Part shown: one piece after another, positions 45,504 through 55,063 of the stretch
Position numbering within the stretch: the stretch's first letter is position 1
How the letters are laid out: every line of letters begins with the position of its first letter
NCBI GenBank assembly: GCA_964515235.1
Contig: CAZEVO010000010.1
Span: forward strand, 1-59,187
From: OPU3-GD-OMZ sp964515235
GTDB lineage: Bacteria; Pseudomonadota; Gammaproteobacteria; Methylococcales; Methylomonadaceae
DNA: 59,187 nucleotides
Reading direction: 5' to 3'
Position numbers and translations under genes: made by a program
The notes under the pieces: model-generated
Seen by the model: the letters and a program-made list of their open reading frames with translations, nothing else
Databases searched by the model: none
Told to the model about the DNA's origin: nothing

Positions 45504-45589
45504 TCTTATTTAATTCTTACTACCTATAATTTCTAGGGCAATAGAATATTCAAACTAGATCAACCAACAACTAAGACCTAATTTAACGG

Positions 45590-46216
45590 ATGACAAATTA
45601 CCATACCTCAGGGATGACATTGATTTCACCGGATGACTGTATCTGGAGTCAAAGTACCCGCATGGTTATTTATGAAAAACAAATTCCAGTGGAATTAAAA
45701 TTCTATGATGCCAAAAATCCCCCAGATTATTTACTGGAACTCAATCCCAATGCATTAAGCCCAACACTCTTTGACAAAGAACTAATTCTTTACCATGCTA
45801 TGATAATTATGGAATATTTTGAGGAACGTTTTCCGCAACCGCCACTCAATAAGATGGACCCCATATCAAGAGCAAATAACCGTATGATTATTAAACGAAT
45901 ATCTGATGATTGGTGTCAGTTACTAGAAGCTATTTTATACCAGCCTGAAAACCCAAGACAATCAAAACAATTTCTAACAGAAAGCCTTCTATCTTCAGTA
46001 CCGCTATTTCGAGAAAAAAAATATTTCATGAGCGACTCCTTAACGCTTATCGATTGCATCTTAGCCCCGCTCCTCTGGCGTCTTCCAAAATTAGGTGTTC
46101 CGGTTTTTGATCATTCGCCTGATATCAAAACCTATGCTCAACACCTATTTTCAAGACCTTCATTTAAAGACAGTTTAAGTCAGGTAGAAAAAAAATTAGG
46201 TGACTTTAATTTATGA
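45590..46216 (+). CDS. sspA: Stringent starvation protein A
   Basis: Glutathione-S-transferase-fold protein (208 residues) that binds RNA polymerase in stationary phase or stress in E. coli. The N-terminal thioredoxin-like domain (MTLISPDDCIWSQSTRMVIYEKQIPVEL) and the helical domain (LTLIDCILAPLLWRLPKLGV) are clear. It lies upstream of sspB with a 4-base overlap and downstream of petABC, a conserved order in many proteobacteria. Confidence 0.94.
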   Translation: MTNYHTSGMTLISPDDCIWSQSTRMVIYEKQIPVELKFYDAKNPPDYLLELNPNALSPTLFDKELILYHAMIIMEYFEERFPQPPLNKMDPISRANNRMIIKRISDDWCQLLEAILYQPENPRQSKQFLTESLLSSVPLFREKKYFMSDSLTLIDCILAPLLWRLPKLGVPVFDHSPDIKTYAQHLFSRPSFKDSLSQVEKKLGDFNL

Positions 46217-46584
46217 ATGATCTCAAACCATATTTAATTCGAGCTATTAATGAATGGATTAGCGACAATGCCTTAACACCTCATTTAATGGTTGATGCTG
46301 AAGCCCCAGGTACCATTGTGCCAAACGATTATGTTGAGGAAGGTAAGATCATTCTCAATTTACGTCCTAGTGCAATTAATAACTTAACCATAACTAATGA
46401 AAAAATTGAATTTAATGCCAGTTTTAATGGGCAGCCAATGCAGGTTTTAGTACCCACTAATGCGGTTATTGGTCTTTATGCCAAAGAGAATGGCAAAGGC
46501 ATGTTCTTTGATCCAACAGAAAATGATAATAACAAACCACCCGAACCTACTAAAAAAATAAATCCTTTACGCATCGTTAAGTAA
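46213..46584 (+). CDS. sspB: ClpXP protease specificity-enhancing factor SspB
   Basis: Adaptor delivering ssrA-tagged proteins to ClpXP: 123 residues with the tag-binding beta domain (VDAEAPGTIVPNDYVEEGKIILNL, then FNASFNGQPMQVLVPTNAVIGLYAKENGKGMFF), a flexible linker and a C-terminal ClpX-binding tail (INPLRIVK). Its client tag is encoded by ssrA at the left end of the window. Confidence 0.95.
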   Translation: MNDLKPYLIRAINEWISDNALTPHLMVDAEAPGTIVPNDYVEEGKIILNLRPSAINNLTITNEKIEFNASFNGQPMQVLVPTNAVIGLYAKENGKGMFFDPTENDNNKPPEPTKKINPLRIVK

Positions 46585-46615
46585 CAAACACAATATGTAG
46601 TCAAAGACTTAACTA

Positions 46616-46634
46616 AAATAGCTAAAGGCTATTT
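46616..46634. terminator. Weak bidirectional hairpin between sspB and the DUF1820 gene
   Basis: AAATAGC/GCTATTT with a five-base loop lies in the 48-base gap between these convergent genes. The stem is AT-rich, so its strength as a terminator is doubtful. Confidence 0.35.
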
Positions 46635-46962
46635 ATTTCCCATCAGGCTGATAAATTTTGGATACCTTTGTCGACCCACTACTATCCTTATTGCTAGCAA
46701 TAATTTTGGCCGTTCCTCTTTTTTTTACCTGATCAATACGAATAATTTCATGCATCGGTATGAATGACTGGTCAACACCTTCAAATTCATTTCGAAGTTT
46801 ATCCTCTGAAGGATCAATCACGATGGCACTTTTTTCACCAAAAACAAAGTCTTCGACAATCACAAATCCGTACAAGTCTCCTTGATAGACATGTTTAACA
46901 TAGACCTCATAGACTTGGTCTTGATTAAAAAAAGTAACTTTATAAAGGTATTTATCAGACAT
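46633..46962 (-). CDS. DUF1820 family protein
   Basis: A 109-residue protein matching the small conserved DUF1820 family of gammaproteobacteria: YKVTFFNQDQVYEVYVKHVYQGDLYGFVIVEDFVFGE at the N-terminus, then DPSEDKLRNEFEGV and SFIPMHEIIRIDQVKKRGTAKI. The charged tail suggests nucleic acid or ribosome contact but nothing is established. No signal peptide or membrane segment. Confidence 0.85.
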   Translation of the reverse strand: MSDKYLYKVTFFNQDQVYEVYVKHVYQGDLYGFVIVEDFVFGEKSAIVIDPSEDKLRNEFEGVDQSFIPMHEIIRIDQVKKRGTAKIIASNKDSSGSTKVSKIYQPDGK

Positions 46963-47034
46963 GAAAAATTTTGAGCCCTAAAGAAAAAAAGCAAGCGTTT
47001 TTGGCGCTACCCCGCCAAGTCATTCAAACCATCA

Positions 47035-47478
47035 TTAGGCTTGAGAAATATATTTTATAATGTCCACAACTTGTTGCGGTGTTTCAGTAACGGCTAAAGC
47101 CGCCCCATCAATTTCCTTCAGTGCATGCGTTAACTCAGGTGCATGCATAGTGATCAGCGACTTTCCTAAACCAATCGCAAGCCCAGCATCAAAAGCCGCA
47201 TTCCATTGCCGGTATTTATCACCAAAACGAACCACAACAAAATCTGCCCGTTTAATCAAGGTTGTCGTGCGAAGAGCGTTAATTTTTGCCGCTTTGTGAT
47301 CTTTCCAAAAGGGCTTGTCTTCCGCACCTAGGATATCAATGCCAACATTATCACTGTCCTCATGATCCGTTACGGGGCTATATATTTTAGTATCCAAATG
47401 GTGACTTTCCAGTCCGATTTGAATTTGCTCTCGCCAGTTTGAATGAATCTCACCCGAAAGATAAATGCTGTATGTCAT
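47035..47478 (-). CDS. ytoQ: YtoQ family protein
   Basis: A 147-residue protein of the YtoQ family (function unknown). The sequence starts TYSIYLSGEIHSNWREQI and contains RADFVVVRFGDKYRQWNAAFDAGLAIGLGKSLI, a Rossmann-like pattern reminiscent of nucleoside 2-deoxyribosyltransferases, which share the SGxIH and DxGxAxAxGK layout. No catalytic assignment is possible. Transcribed alone on the minus strand. Confidence 0.85.
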   Translation of the reverse strand: MTYSIYLSGEIHSNWREQIQIGLESHHLDTKIYSPVTDHEDSDNVGIDILGAEDKPFWKDHKAAKINALRTTTLIKRADFVVVRFGDKYRQWNAAFDAGLAIGLGKSLITMHAPELTHALKEIDGAALAVTETPQQVVDIIKYISQA

Positions 47479-47606
47479 AAAATAGCCTAACGTTATAATA
47501 CTTGCATTATACGTGAATAGATTAACCTGATCCCAGCTATGTTCTTCAAAGGCCGTTATTTTTAATGCAAAAACACTACACTTTGGGTATTAATAACTCC
47601 ATGCTC

Positions 47607-50600
47607 TCATTCAATCCATTGCGATAAGACCTTCAATAATTGATCGACAACTATGGGCTTTTCGACAAGATCATTCATACCTGCAGATAAGGCCTTTTCT
47701 CGGTCCGCTATCATCACATTAGCCGTCAAAGCAATAATCGGAAGATCTTTAAATTGTTTTTTTGCACGTATCTTTTGTGCAGCCTCATAGCCATCCATAA
47801 CTGGCATCTGACAATCCATTAAAATAACATCAAAAGATTTCTCCTCTAAAATATCAAGTGCTTCCTGACCATTTCCCGCAACATCAATACTCAATACCTT
47901 GCCTTCTAGAATAGCCTTTACGATTTCCTGATTAATATCATTGTCTTCAACCAATAATAAATGTGCTTTACTCAAATCGTTGACATCACCCTGAATTTTT
48001 TCACCTGGTGGGTCAATACTAACGTGTTCCAGCGCCTGGTGGAGTGCCTCACGCAAGTCACTATCGTCTTTTACCATCAGACTATAACTGGGCCTGATCA
48101 TAACTTCCACTAGGTCAACTTGAGAAAAAACGGCTCTGAATCGGCCGTAATTATCATTTTCGACCATCGCTAAAATTGGCGTTATTTCTAATCGAGAATG
48201 ATTTCTTTCACGCCATGAACTTAACGCCGCAGTGTCCCTATCCCATTCTTCTATATCCCACAAAACCAGATTAAAAGATACTTTTTCCAACGACTCTAAC
48301 TTATTGCTAGCCTGAGACTTTAAGCTCATGCAATCAACTTTAAAGCCTAAATTAGTCAACCGCTTAACAAGATTTTTTTGAAACTCTATGTTTTCTACCA
48401 TAAGTAAAACCGTCAACACCCCTGTGTTTAAACTGCTTAACTGTTTCGGTGCCTTTATCAATTCAGCTTTTTCGAAACGGGCGGTAAAATGAAAAGTACT
48501 CCCCTCGCCAAGAACACTTTCCACCCCGAGACTCCCGCCCATCATTGCTACTAGTTTTAAAGATATGGCTAGTCCTAGCCCTGTTCCTCCGTATTCCCGG
48601 GTAATGGAAGTATCTGACTGCAAAAAAGGTTCGAAAATTTGTTTTTGTTGTTCAGATGTTATTCCAATACCCGAATCTGATATAGAAAAACTCAACAACA
48701 CCGCATCTGCAGTATCTTCTTTAACATCAACACTCACCCGTATTTTACCTAACGGGCCGGTAAATTTAACCGCATTATTAATCAAATTAATCAGAACCTG
48801 ACTTAACCGCAAAGGATCGCCTAATAGGTTCTGTGGGATCTCTGGTGACAAATCAATAACAAAACTGATTTCTTTTTTGGTCACAGCCTCCGTCATCAAA
48901 TCAGCCACGCCCTCAAGTACCTTCTCAGGTACTAATGCTACCTTCTCCATGGAAAGTTGGTTCGCCTCAATCTTGGAAAAATCAAGAATTTGATTAATAA
49001 TCCCTAAAAGACTGTTACTCGAACGATGGATAACGCCTAAAAAATGCTGCTGTTTTAAACTCAAATCAGTTTCCAAAGCAAGGTGAGCCATCCCTAAAAT
49101 TGCAGTCATAGGCGTTCTGATTTCATGGCTCATATTAGCCAAGAATTCACTTTTAGCCTGATTGGCCATATCTGCAGATTCCTTTGCCGCACGAATCGCC
49201 TTTTCTTCGGCTTTTCGATGCGAAATATCGCGCACCACATGAGTAAAATGGTAGCCGCCATCCATAAAAAACGCCTTAACCGAATACTCCATAGGAAAAG
49301 ACTCACCGTTCTTCGTTAAACCGACAAACTCATATCGTCTCCCTTCGATCAAGAATTTATGACCTGAAGTTAAAATACTAAAAAAAATACCGCTATATTC
49401 CTGGGCGATAAACATCTTAAAATTTTTGCCGATGACATCGTTTTTCAGATAATCAAAGATACTCTCTGCAGTCGGACTAAAGTCGCAGATCAAACCCGTT
49501 TGATCAGTCAGGATAATCCCATCATTAACCGTATTAATAATGCTGTCCGAACGCAAAAAAAGCTCCTGGCGTTTTATCTCTGCACGCACGCCTCTATAGG
49601 TCAAATAAGTTATCAACAAGATGAAACTCAAACCTGAGAAACACACCACACGCAGTAATTCAGAGAAAACCCCACCATTATAGTCACTCGTGGCAACTGT
49701 CTTTAAACGCCATTGCCGTCCCAAAAAACTGAAATCATGATTATTAGAAAAGCCCGCCACCCGGTCATTAAAAAAACTAAAAAAATCGTCGTCATTGTCC
49801 TTATTGGAACTATTGTCTGATGCATACAACATTTCGGATCCTGCCTTGGCTGACAAATCGACCAATTGAATAAGAATATTCGGCTCATGCAATCCCATCA
49901 TTGCCTTCTCAATGATTAATTTGAAATCAAATACTCCAAGCGTAAAACCCTTGAGCATTTGTTCTTGATCACTGACCGGAACAATCCCATCAATCGAAGC
50001 ACTATAAACCGGACAAAAAATCAAAAAACCAAACGAGTCCCCTTGACTTTGAACCAACGTTATTCTAGAAGAAACAGTATTATTTCCACTCTGACTGGCT
50101 TCCTTGAGTGCTAATTTTCGAGAGGTATTCGATGCCAAATCAAATCCGTGTGCGGATTCATTACCTAAAAAGGGCGCTACATAATAAACCGGATAATATT
50201 CACCACGCTCACTTTTCCCAACCAATTGCCCGGTATGATTACGCTCAGTAATATCAAAACCAACAAAACCCTGTTGCTTCATTGCACTTACATAAGATTG
50301 AACCTCACTCTGTTTGACACGAGGAATCCATTCCAATGCCTTTATACCAGGAATATCAGCAAGCAGTGGCTGAGTCAGACTAATAAAATCACTATACCTC
50401 GGTATACGATCACCGCTAAAAACCGGCCGAAGTGCCTTTAAAACAAGAGAGGACGACTGAAAAGAATACTGTAACCGTGTGGAAATATTTAACGATTCAC
50501 TTTCAAAACGAGCTGTTGTTTCTTTAAATTGGGCGCTATAAACAAAATAAACAGCCAAGACTACTCCGACCATTGCCAATATAAAATTGACCACAACCGT

Positions 50601-50627
50601 TTTATATCGTAACAACCTATAAAACAT
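47607..50627 (-). CDS. Hybrid sensor histidine kinase with CHASE and PAS domains
   Basis: A 1006-residue membrane sensor. TM1 is at about 12-31 and TM2 at about 323-345, enclosing a periplasmic CHASE domain (about 60-290, containing LEWIPRV and ERGEYYPVYYVAPF). Then come a PAS domain (about 360-470), a HisKA dimerisation domain with the phosphoacceptor His501 (SHEIRTP), and a HATPase domain with the N box (about 614-622) and G boxes DSGIGI and GGTGLGLAIS. A degenerate receiver (about 735-855) lacks the usual acidic pocket. A normal C-terminal receiver follows, with Asp938 in ILMDCQMPVMDG. No response regulator gene is adjacent. CHASE domains sense small extracellular ligands; the ligand is unknown. 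Confidence 0.93.
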   Translation of the reverse strand: MFYRLLRYKTVVVNFILAMVGVVLAVYFVYSAQFKETTARFESESLNISTRLQYSFQSSSLVLKALRPVFSGDRIPRYSDFISLTQPLLADIPGIKALEWIPRVKQSEVQSYVSAMKQQGFVGFDITERNHTGQLVGKSERGEYYPVYYVAPFLGNESAHGFDLASNTSRKLALKEASQSGNNTVSSRITLVQSQGDSFGFLIFCPVYSASIDGIVPVSDQEQMLKGFTLGVFDFKLIIEKAMMGLHEPNILIQLVDLSAKAGSEMLYASDNSSNKDNDDDFFSFFNDRVAGFSNNHDFSFLGRQWRLKTVATSDYNGGVFSELLRVVCFSGLSFILLITYLTYRGVRAEIKRQELFLRSDSIINTVNDGIILTDQTGLICDFSPTAESIFDYLKNDVIGKNFKMFIAQEYSGIFFSILTSGHKFLIEGRRYEFVGLTKNGESFPMEYSVKAFFMDGGYHFTHVVRDISHRKAEEKAIRAAKESADMANQAKSEFLANMSHEIRTPMTAILGMAHLALETDLSLKQQHFLGVIHRSSNSLLGIINQILDFSKIEANQLSMEKVALVPEKVLEGVADLMTEAVTKKEISFVIDLSPEIPQNLLGDPLRLSQVLINLINNAVKFTGPLGKIRVSVDVKEDTADAVLLSFSISDSGIGITSEQQKQIFEPFLQSDTSITREYGGTGLGLAISLKLVAMMGGSLGVESVLGEGSTFHFTARFEKAELIKAPKQLSSLNTGVLTVLLMVENIEFQKNLVKRLTNLGFKVDCMSLKSQASNKLESLEKVSFNLVLWDIEEWDRDTAALSSWRERNHSRLEITPILAMVENDNYGRFRAVFSQVDLVEVMIRPSYSLMVKDDSDLREALHQALEHVSIDPPGEKIQGDVNDLSKAHLLLVEDNDINQEIVKAILEGKVLSIDVAGNGQEALDILEEKSFDVILMDCQMPVMDGYEAAQKIRAKKQFKDLPIIALTANVMIADREKALSAGMNDLVEKPIVVDQLLKVLSQWIE

Positions 50628-50672
50628 GATCAGGATTAGATTAATTCTGAAATGATAAGCACCATAAATTTA

Positions 50673-51329
50673 CTACGGTTGCTTTACCATTCTTAAATAA
50701 GGCGTTATCGTTTTCCAGCCTTCTGGAAATAAACCTTCAGCTTCTTCATTAGAAACAGATGGCACAATAATAACCTCATCACCGGCTTGCCAATTGACCG
50801 GGGTCGCTACTTTATACTTTTTAGTTAGCTGCATTGAATCAAGCACCCGTAAAATCTCATCGAAATTACGCCCCGTCGTCATAGGATAAACCAATATTAA
50901 TTTAATCTTTTTATCAGGATCAATAATAAATACAGATCGAACAGTCGCATTGATTTGTGCGGTACGCCCTTCGGAACTCCCTGACTCATCAGCAGGAAGC
51001 ATATTGTATAATTTTGCGACGGCTAAATCAGTATCAGCAATGATCGGATAATTAACCCTATTCCCTTGTGTTTCTTCGATATCCTTGACCCACTCCGTAT
51101 GCTCAATTAGACCGTCCACACTTAAGCCAATGATTTTACAATTTCTCAGCAAAAACGCACCTTCCAAGCCTGCCACATAACCTAACTCAGTGGTACAAAC
51201 CGGTGTGAAATCTTTAGGATGTGAAAATAACACGCCCCAACTCGCCCCCAACCACCGATGAAAATTTATTTCTCCTTGAGTTGTTTGTGCGACAAAGTTC
51301 GGTGCTTCATCATTAATTCTAAATGTCAT
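50673..51329 (-). CDS. 1-Cys peroxiredoxin (Prx6 type)
   Basis: Peroxide and alkyl-hydroperoxide reductase of 218 residues. The peroxidatic Cys45 is in HPKDFTPVCTTELG. No resolving cysteine near the C-terminus is seen, and the C-terminal arm (VATPVNWQAGDEVIIVPSVSNEEAEGLFPEGW) is the Prx6-type extension. AAGGAT precedes the ATG. Lies 45 bases upstream of the hybrid kinase gene on the same strand, so the two might be co-transcribed; a functional link is not established. Confidence 0.93.
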   Translation of the reverse strand: MTFRINDEAPNFVAQTTQGEINFHRWLGASWGVLFSHPKDFTPVCTTELGYVAGLEGAFLLRNCKIIGLSVDGLIEHTEWVKDIEETQGNRVNYPIIADTDLAVAKLYNMLPADESGSSEGRTAQINATVRSVFIIDPDKKIKLILVYPMTTGRNFDEILRVLDSMQLTKKYKVATPVNWQAGDEVIIVPSVSNEEAEGLFPEGWKTITPYLRMVKQP

Positions 51330-51915
51330 TATGAGATCCTTAGGTAATTAACTCTTGAAAGAAACCTATCAATTCGAACAAAAAACCACATTAGATTTCT
51401 ACTTGTAAACAAATCATTTATTTCAAAGACTAACCATGGAAATAGTTTAGAACAGCTCCCAAAAAACACAACCGGCCCTCTAAAAACTTTACCTTTCAAC
51501 AACATTTCGACGCTACCGTCTTAACCACACGGGCATGCCCTCAACAGGGTCTCTTTTAACAACAACTATAAATGAACTACGCGAAACCCAAACCTGCTAA
51601 AGCATCAAAAGCCATAGCATCACGCTCTTTAAAAAAACCAGCTGACGCTGATAACTGTTCTCTTAATAAGGGCATAGAACTGCCGAAGAATACCAGACAA
51701 TAAAACTCCAGCATTATATTAACAATAATCCCATTTAAATTAGCTGATACTGTTTTGTTTTGGATTCATAAATGCTTTATGATTACAGGCTGTGCTTGAA
51801 TATGTTGGATGGGCTTAAAAAGCCTTATTAAACTGCTTTTTCAACAACTATAGTCTTTTTAATAGTCCATTAATAACACTCTGATTCTTAAAAAATCGTC
51901 ATCCATCTTACCATT
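51330..51915. other. 586-base intergenic region with one small coding-like ORF
   Basis: A long stretch between two divergent genes, unusual for this compact window. Near the left edge are the ribosome binding site and presumably the promoter of the peroxiredoxin gene. The centre carries the 45-codon ORF listed separately. No clear promoter, terminator or complete insertion sequence is visible. AT-rich sequence before 51916 probably holds the promoter of the spermidine-synthase-like gene. Confidence 0.5.
51577..51714 (-). CDS. Small unidentified ORF, 45 residues (tentative)
   Basis: An ATG at 51714 opens 45 codons ending in TAG at 51577. The product starts MLEFYCLVFFGSSMPLLREQ and ends FDALAGLGFA. 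It reads as protein-like sequence: hydrophobic start, then a charged helix-like stretch with Ala, Glu, Arg and Phe in sensible places. It has only a poorly placed GGGA as ribosome binding site. It may be a real small protein or a scrap of a decayed gene or mobile element. I do not recognise it. Confidence 0.3.
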   Translation of the reverse strand: MLEFYCLVFFGSSMPLLREQLSASAGFFKERDAMAFDALAGLGFA

Positions 51916-54162
51916 ATGAATAACCCATCAAAAAATAACGCTGCTACTGTCTTTTTATTCGCATTTACGCTGTTTGCCAGTGCCTCACTTATGTTTGTAT
52001 TACAACCCATGTTTGGCAAAATACTGCTGCCTTTATTAGGTGGATCCCCTGCCGTATGGAATACATGCATGGTGTTTTATCAAAGTTTGTTATTTATGGG
52101 TTATCTCTATGCTCACTTCCTTTCGACAAGATTTGTTGCATCTAAGCAAATTATAGTTCATGCAACTCTACTCGTTATTAGCCTAATGGCTCTGCCATTA
52201 GGCTTACCTGAGAATATCAGTCCTCCAACAGAAAGTGATCCTACCTTGTGGTTGGTGACCACTCTTTTTATCGCCATAGGGTTACCTTTTTTTGTAGTTT
52301 CAACAACATCTACACTGATACAAAAATGGTTCTCAAAGATTGGTCTGAACTCAAGTCAGGACCCCTATTTTCTTTACGCTGCTAGCAATATAGGAAGTTT
52401 AATCGCTTTATTAGGCTACCCATTCCTTATTGAACCCAGCATTGGACTTGAAAATCAAAAACTTTTTTGGGGTTGGGGCTATTTACTATTATGCTCACTC
52501 ATTTTAAGTTGCGGAGTACTTTACTGGAAAGTCTCAAGAAAAAATAAAGATCTTTCAACGAATACCCAAGAAATAGAAGAGGAGATTCCAGAACTCACCA
52601 CTCAGAAAAAACTCTACTGGTTGATCCTAGCCTTAGTCCCATCAAGTTTATTACTCGGACTGACTAATTTTATTAGTACTGATATTGCCTCAGTCCCTTT
52701 ACTCTGGGTTATTCCACTAACACTGTATTTACTTTCTTTTGTTATTGTCTTTTCCAAATGGGGGGCAAAAATTCATGGCCCAATGGTCATTATTCAACCC
52801 TTCGTATTATTACCTTTTATCGCCTACTCACTAATTAACCCTGCAATTTTGCCGTATTGGGTTAATTTAGCTTTGCATTTAACTGCTTTTTTCTTAGCTA
52901 TTATGGTGTGCCATGGCGAGCTGGCAAAAAACCGACCTCACACCCGTTTTTTAACTGATTTTTACCTCATTATGTCCTTTGCAGGCATGTTAGGAGGGAT
53001 GTTCAATACCTTTGTCGCACCGTTTATTTTTGATTCTGTTTACGAATACCCGATTATGATCATTGCAGCTTTGATGCTCAGACCGCGTCTACACCAATCA
53101 AATCGACCTTGGGTTCAACAGCTGGGTATGGACGCTCTTTTCCCTCTGATTATCTTTATTGCAGGTCTGAGTATTTACTTTACGACCGATGATTTAGGGC
53201 AATATATCGATTCAATCGGCGCCTCACTCATCTTATTAGCAGGTTTAAACTACAGTTTCCGTGACCGTCCGACGACACTTGCCTTATCTACCGCCGTACT
53301 TATCTTTTTTACCATGGGCCTCCACGGCGTATTATCAAGCACCCTATTTCAAGAAAGAACTTTCTTTGGTGTTATGTCGGTCAGAAACAGCACCCTGCTC
53401 AATGAGAAAGGGCAACCTGAGAAGTATCGTGAATTCTATCACGGCACGACTAAACACGGCGCTCAGCGTTTACCACGCCACCTACAACAAACACCACTGA
53501 CTTATTTCAGCCGACAAGGACCAATTGGTCAGCTCTTTACTGAATATAACGACCAAAATAACGCCTGGAATATCGCCGTCGTAGGCCTCGGCGCCGGCAC
53601 TCTGTCCTGTTACGCTAAAAAAGAGCAAGATTGGATATTTTATGAATTAGATCCTGGAATTGTTGACGTTGCCGAAAACCCAAAATATTTTACTTATCTG
53701 AAAAATTGCGGCCATAAAATAACAATGAAAGTTGGCGATGCTCGCTTGTCAATTAAAAAAGAACCAGACCAACGCCTAGACTTACTCATTATTGATGCGT
53801 TCAGTTCTGATGCTATTCCCACACACCTCTTGACTCAGGAAGCCTTTAACCTGTATTTCTCCAAAATCAAACCCAATGGTATCTTAGCCTTTCATATTAC
53901 CAACCGGCATTTAGCATTAAAGAAAGTCTTATCAGACCATTCTCAGACCATGAAAATTCCGGCACTAATTCAAGAGTTCAAACCACGAAACCCACCGCCA
54001 TTGGTCGTCGCTACAGATTGGGTTGTTATGGCTAAAAACAAACAAGTCTTGGAACCCTTACGCCAGAGTAACCTCGGTCACTGGCAGAAAATGCCGTTAT
54101 ATTTCGGGCTTAAAAGCTGGACGGATGACTTCACTAATATTATTGATATCTGGAAAGACTAA
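51916..54162 (+). CDS. Membrane-fused spermidine-synthase-like protein
   Basis: A 748-residue protein with about 12-14 membrane helices in the first 475 residues (starting FLFAFTLFASASLMFVLQPMFGKILLPLLGG, a transporter-like fold) followed by a spermidine-synthase-like methyltransferase-fold domain. The latter shows VVGLGAGTLSCYA (about 556-568), YELDPGIVDVA (ligand-binding acidic strand end) and LLIIDAFSSDAIPTHLLT, where the Asp of the polyamine synthase active site is expected. Such fusions are widespread and their reaction is unproven; decarboxylated SAM use cannot be assumed. It stands alone with a strong terminator downstream. Confidence 0.87.
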   Translation: MNNPSKNNAATVFLFAFTLFASASLMFVLQPMFGKILLPLLGGSPAVWNTCMVFYQSLLFMGYLYAHFLSTRFVASKQIIVHATLLVISLMALPLGLPENISPPTESDPTLWLVTTLFIAIGLPFFVVSTTSTLIQKWFSKIGLNSSQDPYFLYAASNIGSLIALLGYPFLIEPSIGLENQKLFWGWGYLLLCSLILSCGVLYWKVSRKNKDLSTNTQEIEEEIPELTTQKKLYWLILALVPSSLLLGLTNFISTDIASVPLLWVIPLTLYLLSFVIVFSKWGAKIHGPMVIIQPFVLLPFIAYSLINPAILPYWVNLALHLTAFFLAIMVCHGELAKNRPHTRFLTDFYLIMSFAGMLGGMFNTFVAPFIFDSVYEYPIMIIAALMLRPRLHQSNRPWVQQLGMDALFPLIIFIAGLSIYFTTDDLGQYIDSIGASLILLAGLNYSFRDRPTTLALSTAVLIFFTMGLHGVLSSTLFQERTFFGVMSVRNSTLLNEKGQPEKYREFYHGTTKHGAQRLPRHLQQTPLTYFSRQGPIGQLFTEYNDQNNAWNIAVVGLGAGTLSCYAKKEQDWIFYELDPGIVDVAENPKYFTYLKNCGHKITMKVGDARLSIKKEPDQRLDLLIIDAFSSDAIPTHLLTQEAFNLYFSKIKPNGILAFHITNRHLALKKVLSDHSQTMKIPALIQEFKPRNPPPLVVATDWVVMAKNKQVLEPLRQSNLGHWQKMPLYFGLKSWTDDFTNIIDIWKD

Positions 54163-54168
54163 TAAAAA

Positions 54169-54210
54169 AAACCGGTTTAAGACTAAAGGTAAAAAGTCTT
54201 AAACCGGTTT
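54169..54210. terminator. Strong bidirectional terminator
   Basis: A 16-base perfect stem (54169-54184 with 54195-54210) with a 10-base loop, flanked by A-runs on the left. On the minus strand it ends in seven T, terminating fhcBADC. On the plus strand it ends the fused spermidine-synthase-like gene. Confidence 0.92.
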
Positions 54211-54257
54211 CTTTAAAGGTCTAACCATTTATTTCTACACCCTAGTGGTGGTAATGA

Positions 54258-55061
54258 TTATTCTGAAAATAATAAAATTTCACCTTTGTTCAGTTCAAGA
54301 GAATCACCGCTCCAACTTTGGTATTTACCATTCAGATAAGAGTCATCAATCGTAAAACCTAACTTCTTTAAATAAATCAGATATCGTTTTAAAAAGGTTG
54401 GTTTATAAGTCGTGTTATAGGTAAATGTAGGAAGTAATTGTGCTGACTGTGTTGAAAAAATGGTTCCACGAACCATACTCGCACCAGAACGCTGGCCTAA
54501 CTGACCTAAAACCATAATAGTACCGGCCTTCATATTTACACCAGTAAAATCGCCGCTATTGCCCCCAATCACAATTAGTCCTCGCCGCATACCATTGCCT
54601 ACCTCATTCTTGGCATTACCATGAATAATAATTTCTCCGCCTTGAATACCGGTATCGCTGCCTCGAACTCCACTGCCTACCAAATGACCCGCATTACCTT
54701 TAATAACAATACGTCCACCACTCATTTCCCGGCCAACCCAATCTTCAGCATTGCCCGTAACCAGAATCTCACCCCCAGTCATTAAAGCCCCTAAATGCGC
54801 GCCGACAGAACCCTTAATCAGAATTTTCCCCTGTGTCATTTCACTGCCGATCAATTTTACTCTTGATAAATCGCCCTCAACTTCGATTGTTTCTAACCCA
54901 TCATCCGTTAGAGTAAAAAAATCAGTCAGAACGCAAGCCTGATTACCATGCATGACCGTCATAGCAGCAATCGAATCAAGACTCTTTCCAACAAACTTAT
55001 CAGGACAAATCACTTCAGCTTCCAAAGGAACACTCGGTAAGGTGTGTAATAATAACTTCAT
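54258..55061 (-). CDS. fhcC: Formyltransferase/hydrolase complex subunit C
   Basis: Beta-helical subunit of Fhc (267 residues), related to formylmethanofuran dehydrogenase subunit C and glutamate synthase C-terminal domains. At least five GxxxGxxMxxG-type repeats are visible between about 70 and 200, such as GAHLGALMTGGEI, EDWVGREMSGGRI, GHLVGSGVRGSDTG and NEVGNGMRRGLI. It lies 2 bases after fhcD and ends the operon at the strong terminator. Confidence 0.95.
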   Translation of the reverse strand: MKLLLHTLPSVPLEAEVICPDKFVGKSLDSIAAMTVMHGNQACVLTDFFTLTDDGLETIEVEGDLSRVKLIGSEMTQGKILIKGSVGAHLGALMTGGEILVTGNAEDWVGREMSGGRIVIKGNAGHLVGSGVRGSDTGIQGGEIIIHGNAKNEVGNGMRRGLIVIGGNSGDFTGVNMKAGTIMVLGQLGQRSGASMVRGTIFSTQSAQLLPTFTYNTTYKPTFLKRYLIYLKKLGFTIDDSYLNGKYQSWSGDSLELNKGEILLFSE

Positions 55062-55063
55062 AA

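Noticed and set aside
47607..50627. Repeats or rearrangement inside the sensor kinase
   Set aside because: The two receiver domains are a normal hybrid-kinase layout, not a recent duplication.
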